Below are positions 1 to 9,600 of a stretch of 25,458 bases of DNA, piece after piece. This stretch comes from Tritrichomonas musculus. Its lineage: Eukaryota > Parabasalia > Tritrichomonadida > Tritrichomonadidae. The stretch is taken from positions 1 to 25,458 of the forward strand of contig JAPFFF010000343.1 in assembly GCA_039105265.1 (NCBI GenBank), given 5' to 3'. Within the stretch, counting starts at the first letter, position 1, and every line of letters begins with the position of its first letter. Made by a program: the position numbers and the translations under genes. The notes under the pieces were generated by a model that had not been told where the DNA came from, did not search any database, and was given only the letters and a program-made list of their open reading frames with translations.

Positions 1-130
1 GTATGGAAATTCATTGGCAAACTGGAATATAATAGTATTTGGAGATCATTGGTAAATAAAAATTTAATTTAACATTTATTTATTATTTTTATATTCTATT
101 AAACATGTTTATTATACCTTAGGTTTTTTT

Positions 131-228
131 CAAACAACGATTTTTAAAAATGTTGGGAACAGTAAACTGATACTGGCAAATATAAATCATATCAGAAAGG
201 ACACATCACAACTTATAATCGTTGTTTG
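131..228. repeat. 12-bp perfect inverted repeat
   Basis: CAAACAACGATT at 131-142 is the exact reverse complement of AATCGTTGTTTG at 217-228, with 74 bases between. A perfect 12-bp match at this spacing is more than expected in AT-rich sequence, because the arms contain mixed bases. Its function is unknown. Confidence 0.55.
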
Positions 229-380
229 TTGCATTATTTTTTTTCTTCCTATACCAGCCTATCACCATTACATCCTTCGGTAAATGTTAATTTACTATTT
301 CAATATAGCCAATTGCAATGTGACTTTTTTCTCGTATATGTGCAATCATATGTTATGTGAACCAGTACTGAAGTTGCTTG

Positions 381-487
381 CGGGGCACGTCCGTTAGAAA
401 AAATCTTATCAACTTTTTGCCATTAAATGAATTTAAAAGGTTGTAAAATAAACTTTTTCATTTTATTTTTTCTAACGTACGAGGCCT
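381..487. repeat. imperfect inverted repeat, MITE-like hairpin
   Basis: The left arm contains CGTTAGAAAAAAT (about 391-403). The right arm contains its exact complement ATTTTTTCTAACG (about 465-477). Pairing continues outward with mismatches for about ten more bases through the GC-richer ends, near 381-390 and 478-487. The outer ends stand out as GC-rich against an AT-rich background, as in terminal inverted repeats of miniature DNA transposons. No clear target-site duplication was seen, so this remains a candidate. Confidence 0.45.
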
Positions 488-853
488 TAACTATATTGTT
501 TAAAGATGAAATAACTTTTTGTATAAATAATCAATTTTTTCAATGAGATATCTTAAATTTAAAAAATAATCAATTCGATATTTGAAAAAGTAAAATAGGT
601 GTCATTCAAAATTGAATTATATGAAAATTTGCCAACCAGTTTACTTTAAATTATTTCAAAAAATGCAAGAAATCATGAGTTTGACAAAACAAAGATTCTT
701 GTCAAGAAGAAAACATTTATTAAATAAAAAAGATATGAATAATTAAAAAAAAATTTTATTGAAATTTATATGCTCTTAATGTCACATTTCTATCAAATAT
801 GAATTGATATAATATTTGACTTATTTTCAGTCTTTTATTTTAAAACCTATTTT

Positions 854-2620
854 TTATTGTATATTACATTTTTTGCATCTATCGAAAACACCAGCTCCAA
901 CTGATGTTACTGAAATAGGAAATGGAAATGGTTTAAGAGATGAACATTCTACAAAAGAATTCATTCCTATTGAAGTTAAAGAAGAAAGAATTTTAAATGT
1001 TATTTGTATTAATGATGAACACCTCTTGAAAAACCCATATCCGATTATTGTTCCAAAAGAAGGAATTATTATTTGTTCTAATGATGAGCATCCGCTGAAA
1101 GCTTCATTTCCGATTTCAATTACAGAAAAAGGAATTGTCATTTGTGCTAATGATGAATATTCTGAAAAAGCCTAATATTCAATTGAGGTTACAGAAGAAG
1201 GAATTGTTATTTGTGTTAATGATTTACAATAAGAAAAAGTATAATATTCAATTGAGGTTACAGAAGAAGGAATTGTTATTTGTGTTACTTATAAGCATTT
1301 AAAAAAAGCATGATTTCCAATTGAAGTTACAGAAGTGGGAATTGTTATTTGCTTTAGTGATAAACATTTAAAAAAGCATAATTTCCAATTGAAGTTACTG
1401 ATGGTGGTATTAATATTTGAGTCAATGATGTGCATTCATAAAAAAATGATATCCTATTGATGTTATAGAAGATGAAATTGTTATTTGTGTTAATGATTTA
1501 CGATTTAAAAAAGCATTGTTTTTGATTGATGTTACAGAATCCAGAATAAAAATGCATGTATCAATATCATTTATTAATTCTGATTTAATTCCTATAATTT
1601 TATTTAAGATCATTTCAAAAGATTTTGACGGATAATTAATTTCAACTGACATTTTTAAAAAAGTTTTTAATATCTCAATATAAGCAGTGTTTGAAAATAA
1701 TTTAATGTTAAAAAAGTATTCCTTATCAACATCAGCTAATTTAATTCCACAATTCATCCTTATTTCATCATTTTTTCTATTATACATGAAAACTTATGAT
1801 GTTAAAAAATGTTGAATTTCATCTGGAAGATTTTAAAGCATAGCTTTTCATTCAATTTATCATATATATAAAAATATTTTATACTTCCAATGTATGCATG
1901 GTTCTTTGACCTATTTAAATATCTTATAGCCTCATTTATATTTGTACTTCTTTCTTCTCCTTGAATTAGCATTATTAAATACTTAAACATTGATTCTGAT
2001 TGAGTATTTTTGCTCCTTGTTCAAAGTATATTTTTGCTTCAATTAAATTATTTTCCTCTTCGTATAAATGGCCTAGAGCATTGTAAACACGGCTGTCATT
2101 CGAATATTGGTATTTAAGAAGATAATCTTTTGATTTTGATATATTTTGTGGAATTAATTCTCCTTAAAAATACATTTGACTCAAGTAAAGACCTGCTTAT
2201 TTGTTTGATAATTATTAATGATATCTTCAATATTGATGATCCTTTTATCCTTGTCATATGTTTTTCTAGATTCTTCGATGTAATCAATGTAATTGTAAAA
2301 GTCTTCATTTTCAACTTCTGAAACAAAATCATCATTTTTTAGCTCTTCAACAATTTGGTCAAACGTTGGTCTATCTTTAGGATCTTGAGACTAGCAACGC
2401 TCAATAAGTTTACAATACGTTTCAGGAACATAATTATCGATTTTTGGTCTTTTTCCATTCAAAATTGCTATAAAAATTTGAGGAAGTGTGAGGCCTGAAA
2501 AAGCTTGTTCAGTCGTCATTATTTCAAAAACAATGAAGCCAAATGCGTAAACATCACCTGAAGGCGTATATAATAGTATGAAATAAAAAATAATGATACA
2601 TTCTTTTGGGGGCTATAAAG
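854..2620 (-). pseudogene. Decayed kinase / Sel1-repeat / BspA-LRR gene
   Basis: Reading leftwards on the minus strand, about 2620-2340 encodes the C-lobe of a protein kinase: an APE-like residue set, SGDVYAFG (subdomain IX), then a subdomain XI-like KDRPTF. A TAG stands where the conserved Trp after RC would be. Next, about 2335-1800 holds TPR/Sel1-like helical repeats (ALGHLYEEENN, then AIRYLNRSKN) broken over several frames. From about 1540 down to 854 come BspA-type LRRs of about 23 residues with the usual F..CSSL and VTSIG signatures. The kinase N-lobe and glycine loop are missing; sequence beyond 2620 does not resemble one. Several stops and frame changes show that the gene is dead. Kinases with Sel1 repeats are known in trichomonads; the join to BspA LRRs is read from this order. 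The 3' LRR part may once have extended past 854. Confidence 0.75.
1173..1287 (-). repeat. 46-bp identical LRR-unit repeat
   Basis: Bases 1173-1218 and 1242-1287 are identical over 46 bp and offset by 69 bp. That equals one 23-residue BspA LRR unit. Exact identity inside an otherwise decayed gene suggests a fairly recent tandem copy or gene conversion within the LRR tract. Confidence 0.7.
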
Positions 2621-2699
2621 GAGAAAAAAAAAGAGAAAATCTTTAATTTTTAACATGTCTTTTATTTATTTCCGAAAATTTGAGAATGAAAAAAAAATA

Positions 2700-4115
2700 T
2701 TATAATTCAGTGACAATAACAGATTTATCTTCACTCTCTTCTTTTTTATAAACCTCTTTTTCATTTCCAAAAGAAGCACTGAAATTATCATGATTAAAAT
2801 TATTGCTGCTGCCATCCATGTAAACTGTCTCTTTGTGCTGTCCGGCAGCAATGCTAATTAGCAAAGGCAAAATGGGCAAAACAACTTCCTTAAAGAATGT
2901 ACAACAACTACTCGCAATTTGTTTCATTGTATCTGAACCGAAACTCAAATCCACATTTGAACCCGAATTTTTGAAAGCATTGATATTTGTATCTCTGAAT
3001 TTCATGTCATATTTCAAATACGAAAACTCTTGCAATTTCGCAAAGCACACGCAAAAGCCGCAGAAGATAGACAGAAGAACATTGCCAAAAATATCCAAAG
3101 CAAGCAAACTTCCGATAATTGCGCAAATCAAAAGAGAAGCAGAGCCGACCAAGTCAGGTTTATTATTATTCAATGTAACCAAAAAATAAAAAATAATTGA
3201 AAATCGAATTAGCCACATCATCACTGTTGGAAAACCGCTCGTGTTTCCTTTCACTGCGTCATTGAGTGGAATTTCACCAGGTTGGACTGAGCCAACTTTA
3301 TATTCTTGATAGATGAACGGTTGTATTGAATTATTCAATCGTTTTCCAACTACAGTGACATCACTCGGTTTCCATGCTTTAAACCAGACCCGCCGATCGC
3401 CCGGGGTGCACCAATCGACGATATCTCCTTGAAGGTCAAAAAATTGACCTATACGAAGAAGTTGATCAAGAATGCCGCGTTTGTACGATGAATAAAAAAT
3501 GCCGCTTCCTGCATACTGAAAATCTGTCACTTTTTTGTTTTCTTCAAAATTCTGGATTTGTGAGCCATCTGGAACCACTTTTTGATAACCGCCAAGTAAC
3601 GTCATTGTGGGAGATATTATGTATGCGCCTGCTTGAATGTTGCTTGATCGAAATGAGAGGGATGGAATGATTGGGACTTGCGGATTAAAGTAAAGGGGAT
3701 TTTTAAAAAAAAGAGAGGATATTTGGTTATGAAGCCATTGCTTGTGATACGTGTAATGATATGTTGTTTTGGAATTATTGTTGGAATCTACAGTTGTTTT
3801 CGAATGAACTACTTCAACCCATTGACAATATTGTACATTTCGTTCTAAAATACCGCATTCTTGAGATATATCAAAAAGTGGATCTTTGATGGTTTGAAAA
3901 TGCATATTATTTGTATGGTAATAAACATAATCATTATTCGTGGTAGGTTCATAAATATCTCCATTTATGGTATTGAATTTCGATGATAAATGACTAAATA
4001 ATTTAGTTCGTCTAGAACAATATGACTCAAAAAATGTTACAAAGAAGCCACAAACCAGAAAGATAATAAGCTGATCTGATGGATCAACATAAATTTTTTT
4101 ACTCAAAGTTTTCAT
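2700..4115 (-). CDS. TMEM43: TMEM43-family membrane protein
   Basis: This encodes 471 residues. The family (Pfam TMEM43, best known from human LUMA) comprises ER and inner-nuclear-membrane proteins with four membrane spans. Here span 1 lies at about residues 16-34. A large lumenal-type domain follows, with the family hallmark CQWVE and a nearby Tyr-rich YHYTYHKQW (like the family's YQWVE ... YSYNTEW), and later VVGKRLNNSIQPF. A cluster of three spans lies at about 298-315, 322-343 and 344-360. A further hydrophobic stretch lies at about 411-425, then a charged tail. The human protein is about 400 residues, so the extra length is a C-terminal extension. I chose the ATG at 4113-4115: the frame is open further up to 4166, but only through a TTG and a Phe/Lys-rich stretch encoded by A/T runs. 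A TCATT initiator-like motif lies about 35 nt upstream. Confidence 0.85.
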   Translation of the reverse strand: MKTLSKKIYVDPSDQLIIFLVCGFFVTFFESYCSRRTKLFSHLSSKFNTINGDIYEPTTNNDYVYYHTNNMHFQTIKDPLFDISQECGILERNVQYCQWVEVVHSKTTVDSNNNSKTTYHYTYHKQWLHNQISSLFFKNPLYFNPQVPIIPSLSFRSSNIQAGAYIISPTMTLLGGYQKVVPDGSQIQNFEENKKVTDFQYAGSGIFYSSYKRGILDQLLRIGQFFDLQGDIVDWCTPGDRRVWFKAWKPSDVTVVGKRLNNSIQPFIYQEYKVGSVQPGEIPLNDAVKGNTSGFPTVMMWLIRFSIIFYFLVTLNNNKPDLVGSASLLICAIIGSLLALDIFGNVLLSIFCGFCVCFAKLQEFSYLKYDMKFRDTNINAFKNSGSNVDLSFGSDTMKQIASSCCTFFKEVVLPILPLLISIAAGQHKETVYMDGSSNNFNHDNFSASFGNEKEVYKKEESEDKSVIVTEL

Positions 4116-4540
4116 CTGTATATTGATGAATTTATAAAAAAAAAAAAAATGACTAAATTTATTCAAATTTTTGTATAAAATTTCTAAAAAAAATTAAATA
4201 ATGACCGAATCATTTTGATTCAATTTTTTTGATATTAAAAAAATATGTATATTCAGGTCATTTCTCAATTTGATGAGGTAAATAAAGCTGAAAAGAGCAA
4301 TAAAAAAGGAATAGAACAATTTAAAACTAAAAATAAAGGAAAAATTAGCAAATATAAAGAGATTAATCAATGAAAATTTAAAAAATAATATAATATCAAA
4401 ATGCATTTATTACTTGTATTTGATAATTATCAAAATTGGAACGAATACTCATTTCTTTCTAAGCAATTGCTTTTTTTATGAATTTGATTTCCACTTTTTC
4501 AATGACAATTTTTAAAAGCTGATCGTTTAAAAATTTACGT
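4116..4540. promoter_or_regulatory. Divergent intergenic region
   Basis: This 425-bp AT-rich gap lies between the divergent TMEM43-like (minus) and C2-like (plus) genes, so it must hold both promoters. Candidate elements are TCATT on the minus strand (complement of 4148-4152), TCATT on the plus strand at 4449-4453, and CCACTTT at 4491-4497, which is 50 nt before the plus-strand ATG. The open frame at 4194-4406 on the minus strand is Phe/Ile/Leu-rich low complexity and I do not take it as a gene. Confidence 0.4.
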
Positions 4541-6115
4541 ATGGAATTATCTGTTGATCTTATAAAGATCACACGTATTCCATACCACGAACTTGAGACA
4601 GTTTACATATCAGCAAATCTTGCTATCATCCCAAATGGTCATCATGTTCAAACCAATGTATCGAACGGTAACAAATCAGTTAAATTTACGCCGCATAGAT
4701 TTTCTTTTCTGATTGATCAAGATCCTTCTAATTCAGATTTATCTCTTGTTATCACTGTTTTTACGCATCTAACAAACAGCAATAAACAAGCAATTTCTTA
4801 TGTTACTATACCAATTAACTCAATTCCTTATCGGAAAATTTCACAAGCATCGTTATCAACAACACTTTTATCTACATATTCTGTTTCACCAATTGTTAAG
4901 ATTTCGTTAGGTATCAATTTAACGGATCCTTCTTCACAGTTTAGAAATTGGCCGCATTGTGACCTTCAGCATCCCAATGCTGTTTCTGTTGTTGATTATG
5001 ATTCTTTTGAGAACGCTCCAATAATTGAATTGGATTGTTTTGGCCGATTAAAACCTCCAGAGCATTACATAGAAAAATGCAAAGAATTAATTGAAGATAA
5101 CTCTGAACTTTTCATGAACTTTATATTAAATGACTCATTAAGGAAATTTGTTCTTCAAAAAGCATTTGATAACTATCAAGATAATGATTATGTTCTCTTA
5201 ACTAGCATAGGTTCTTCTGGACAACAATCGCAATCTTCAAATATTAGTAAGCAAAATTCTATAAAAAATCCAAAGAAAATACAGAAAAACAAACCTCATA
5301 CAAAGAATCTTGACCATCCACCTCAGCCACCAAACGAGACTTCTCAGCCAACTCAGCCACCAACTGAACAAACTCCAAATCCGCGTAGGCAAATTCGAAA
5401 CGATGAACAACTCGAAGTTCCACCAATTGACGTTAATATCGTTGGTCAGCAGCATATACCTCAACAAAGCTTTTCTCCGAACTCAGAAGCAAATAATGAT
5501 TCACAAGCAATAAAGACCCAAGTTTGGACAGTCTCACTATTAAAAAAGCAGCAACAAAATGCTCAATTAAAGCAAAATCAATATCAACAACAATATCCTT
5601 ATGTTCAACAGCAACAACAGCCCCAAGCAACCCCACAAAATCATCAAGGTCCACAAGTTCCTCAGATATCCAAAAATGAGACTCCAACAAAACCATTTAT
5701 ACACCTTCGAACTAAGCCACAACCTTTTACAGAAATGGAAAAGCAAAAGCAACTCTCTATTTTCAAATCTCCTCCAGTTCGGGGCCTTTTACAACAAAAA
5801 AGCGGACCAGCAGCTGAAGATAAAAAGCCAATAGGCCAGACAAACAAGAAAAACAGGTCAATTTGTGTTGCACCTAAACAAATTTCTAAACAAACTAGTC
5901 AGGGCCAAGTTGATGATATTCCAAGAAATGATTCGCAATCACTAAGTGCAACTGCAAGTCCAACCACAATGCAGCCTCCAAACGGATTTGAGAGAAGGGC
6001 AATGAAGAAGCCAAAGCCGCCGCAAATGCAAGGTCAATTAATGGCATCACAACCACCAAATGGAAATGATAATGGAATCAGTTTAAGAAGGTTAAGGCAA
6101 TCTTCGGAATACTGA
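4541..6115 (+). CDS. C2-like domain protein with Gln/Pro-rich tail
   Basis: This encodes 524 residues with no confident family. Residues 1-125 or so alternate short hydrophobic beta-like strands (MELSVDLIKITRIP, then VKFTPHRFSFLI, then LSLVITVFTH, then VSPIVKISLGINL) in the pattern of a C2 or similar beta-sandwich domain. Residues 165-220 look helical and acidic. From about 225 onward the chain is disordered: Gln, Pro, Asn and Lys-rich, with QQQYPYVQQQQQPQ-like runs, ending in a basic SLRRLRQSSEY tail. There is no signal peptide or membrane span. The layout (N-terminal C2-like fold plus long disordered tail) is one seen in many trichomonad and amoebal proteins of unknown role. Membrane binding or scaffold work would be a guess. 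The ATG at 4541 is the first in frame. CCACTTT lies 50 nt upstream. Confidence 0.75.
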   Translation: MELSVDLIKITRIPYHELETVYISANLAIIPNGHHVQTNVSNGNKSVKFTPHRFSFLIDQDPSNSDLSLVITVFTHLTNSNKQAISYVTIPINSIPYRKISQASLSTTLLSTYSVSPIVKISLGINLTDPSSQFRNWPHCDLQHPNAVSVVDYDSFENAPIIELDCFGRLKPPEHYIEKCKELIEDNSELFMNFILNDSLRKFVLQKAFDNYQDNDYVLLTSIGSSGQQSQSSNISKQNSIKNPKKIQKNKPHTKNLDHPPQPPNETSQPTQPPTEQTPNPRRQIRNDEQLEVPPIDVNIVGQQHIPQQSFSPNSEANNDSQAIKTQVWTVSLLKKQQQNAQLKQNQYQQQYPYVQQQQQPQATPQNHQGPQVPQISKNETPTKPFIHLRTKPQPFTEMEKQKQLSIFKSPPVRGLLQQKSGPAAEDKKPIGQTNKKNRSICVAPKQISKQTSQGQVDDIPRNDSQSLSATASPTTMQPPNGFERRAMKKPKPPQMQGQLMASQPPNGNDNGISLRRLRQSSEY

Positions 6116-6698
6116 ATATATTGGCGATTCTTTTTTTGTTTTATTTGTATCTTTATTTTAAATAAATCTATAAATATAGAAAGTAATTATTTATTAGTAT
6201 TTATAATCGTTTTTTGATATTATGATATATATTAGAGATGGAATTGTATTAACTAAAGGATTAATAGTATCATTCTTAATTTTTTATTGATTATGAAAAT
6301 TATAGATTATTGAAAAATGAAAATTTTGCATAAATAGTGTAAAAAGTGTTTAAAAGATGAATCTCTTTAGATTTATATGAAAGAAAAAAAAGAGAGTCTA
6401 AAAGGCAAAATGCTTGTATTTTTAATTACATTTAACACCTTACCATCAAATTATGAAACTAATTTATTCTAAAGTAAATAATTATAATATACTATTTGTC
6501 AGTCATCTTTTGCATGAATTTGAGGCTCATTTATTTTTAAAAGAAATATTTGAAAATAACATCTTAAGATAAAATGTAATATATAAGATAAACTAAGCCA
6601 ACAATAACTAAAAAAGTAAAATAGTATTTAAATCATAATATTGTCAAACATTTATTGATAAAAAAAGAAAAAATAATTGTATAATAGTATTATAGTAT
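6116..6698. other. Convergent 3' intergenic region
   Basis: This is 583 bp of very AT-rich sequence between the 3' ends of the convergent C2-like and CHD genes. I see no coding frame, RNA gene or repeat in it. TAAA-containing motifs near both stop codons would suit trichomonad-type polyadenylation, but they are not informative at this base composition. Confidence 0.5.
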
Positions 6699-9600
6699 TT
6701 AAACATTATTATTATTAATATGTTCAGACAATTTAACGATGATGTCCTTAAGGTGATCCTCAGTACTTTTATTGTCATTAGATTGATAATCAAATGGGAG
6801 AGGTCCAATCAGCTGGTTAGAACGATAAGACACACCAAATTCATTGTTTTCATTATCTTTATTAGTGTCATTGTTTCCCAATTCGTCTAAATGAGTAAAC
6901 TTCAAACAAAGATTAGGGAAGAAATCTTTTCTTTTCTTTGAAATTCGAATTCTCCTCATCTTAATCCTAATTTTCTTAGCATTACCATCATAAGAGTCGT
7001 CGTACGACTCTTCTTCAGAGTAATCATCATTATCCTCATCATCTTCGTCATATTCGAATTCTCCATTTTCTTCGTCCTCGGATCGATTTTCATCTTCTTC
7101 ATTATCATCATAATCGAATTCGTCATTCAATTCCTCCTCTTCTTCATCATCTTCTCCACTTCCATTTTTGAATTCATTTTGATCGTCCTCCTTATCATTC
7201 TCATCTCCTCGGACAGCGTATCTTTTGAAGACGTGGTTAATGCACTTTCTAGCGTTTGGAAGGTTATCAATCAAATAAGTAACAATTGGTAATGGAAAAC
7301 CAAAAGCGACGGGCCCAGAAATTGTAACCACATCTTTTGTTGGCATTCCAAGTTTCTTTTTTGTTGCCTCAATTGAAAGGCTGGCCTCCATCCAAGGCTT
7401 TGAAGGGCTGTTACCTTCGAAGACCATCTTTGACTTGTCCAAGCATTCGACTCTAAAGAGCGGGTAGTCGCCTCCATCGAGAACAGAAGCCCTGTAAACC
7501 GCTTGGTTGTTTGGATCAGAAATTGAGTAAAACTCCTTCTCAATTTGGTAACCGACGGGGTAGATGTACTTGTCAGTGTGATAGTGAGGCCTATCGTAAA
7601 CAACCTCTCCTAATGACATCAGCTTGATTTTTTGTGTAATTTGAATGGGATACTGGTAACTGCCGTCTTCTTTCCTCACAAGTGATGGACAGTCAATGTA
7701 GACTTTCGTGTCTGGCTTATAAATATCGTCGGCGGTTGAATTTGACCTTGTTGACCTTATCCTTGTTCGTACAGAACTTTGTGCACGCATTCGTCCTTTT
7801 TGGAACTTTCGAAAACCTCGACGAATTTGATGAACAAGCTTAATTAAATTGAATTCAGTCAGGTCTGTTAATTCGTATTTTTCTTTGACCCAATCGAGCT
7901 CATTTGTCATGTTCAAAAAACCGTTTTCAATCAAATAATTGAATAGTTTTTGATCGTCTTCTTTTTGGAGTTCAATTTTGCTCTTTCGAAGGTCATCGAA
8001 AAAGTTGACTCGATTAAGAATTCTCGTTGCTTTGTTTATAGAAATAGGCTCGGCAATGTCGAATGATTCAACTGATTCATTATTTTTGAGAGCTTTACAA
8101 TAGTCTATAACTTTTTGAATGTAATTCTGAACACTTGCGTTTGACTTGCTTTGAATATTTCCAATTTCTTTGAACTTTTCTATGTCGGGATAGTTGCCAA
8201 TAAGAGTAAGTGTATCGATGAGGCTTTTGTGATCTTTCGGCAAGAATGTTGACAATGCTTGTGACAAAACTTCGCATGAATAAGCAAGATTTTCATCTTT
8301 ATTCTTTGTCTTGTAGCTAGCATAAGTGTTCTTTAAGTTGTCCATTAATGTGTGCAGACGATTTGTCAGTCTTTTTGTGTTTTCAGCAATGTTCTGTGAA
8401 AAAGTGAACTCTTCATGATTGTAGTTCGAAAAGCCGTACTTCCAAGTGTTGTAAATGAGAAGTCTATCGTCATTTATCGTCCACCAGTCTGCAGGCTTGA
8501 TTATTTTAACGGGAGGAATTGGAATGTCATCTGGCAAATTCTTCGCAGACTTGACTAACGTGTCAATGAAATAAAGAAGCTCCAAACGAGAAAGCTTCCA
8601 ATTTGCACCGCCGGTTATTGTTGAATAAAAAGCATTTCGATACTTTATTATGAATTGCTTTTGAAGTTCAATCATTTCATCATCTGATTGGTCATTTTCA
8701 ATGCATTTTTGATTGATCGATTCCATGATTGGTGATGGTTTTGTGGACGATTCGATGGATGCTTCAATAAGCCAGTGAAGAATGACGTGTGCTGCAGCAA
8801 TTATTCTTCTTAATTCAAATGTTAATTTTGTGTTTTCAATGATCGTATTCCATCGTCCCCAACCGAAGTTTAGAATTGAATTCATCAGCTTTTTAATTTT
8901 ATTCAAAGTCCATAGATTTTCTTCTTTATCTTTCTTCTTTGGACTTTTCTTCGTGTCTGCAAGTGAAGATAAAGAAGGAGTTGATTTTGAACGCAATTTT
9001 TCATTCAAATCTTCAAGACTCATTCTTTCTTTAATCTTTCGGTATCGTTCAGCAATTGAACAATTATCAAGATTGACATCTTCTTCAACAACTGGAATGT
9101 ATTTTTGCCAGAAATCAGGAGCTGTCAAATCAACATCAGTATCATTTTCTGATATCTCAAAATGTGCTTTTGAAAAAGTGGATCCTTCACCACCGACAAC
9201 TGAAGCATGTTGAATTCTTGTTGATCTTGAAATTACTGATTCAATATCTTCTTCGCCGAATGTTTCTGAAGCGTTATTATCTTCCTCTTCTTTATAAGCA
9301 TAATAAGCGCCGAAACGAAGAAGTTTTTCAAGATCAAGTTTCGATGAATCTTCTTTCTTTCCACTTCCAAGAACAGCGTGATCGAGACCAAGCTTAATTG
9401 ATGCCATATCGAACATTTTTCGTTCATAACTTTTAGCTGTTATAAAACGATACATTTTCACTTCTTTCTTTTGGCCAATTCGATGGCATCGTGAAGTTGC
9501 TTGGATGTCATTTTGTGGATTATAATCACTGTCGTAAATGATGACAGTGTCCGCCGAAGCAAGGTTAATACCAACACCTCCAGAACGAGTACACAAAAGG

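Larger units (their letters stand above)
1..853. other. AT-rich non-coding stretch with inverted repeats
   Basis: I see no coding region here that looks real. Frames are short and full of stops, and nothing matches a protein family. The stretch holds at least three inverted-repeat pairs: 131-142 with 217-228, about 161-181 with 627-647, and about 381-403 with 465-487. They could be debris of a small DNA transposon, or stems of an unrecognised structured RNA. No known RNA signature was found. Confidence 0.6.

Noticed and set aside
816-1175. 119-residue plus-strand frame
   Set aside because: The opposite strand carries clear BspA LRR signatures (F..CSSL, VIEIGNEAF), so this frame is the antisense shadow of the LRR remnant.
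4116-4166. Longer N-terminus for the TMEM43-like protein
   Set aside because: The extension starts at a TTG and is encoded by A/T homopolymers. The ATG at 4113-4115 gives the expected short cytosolic N-terminus before membrane span 1.
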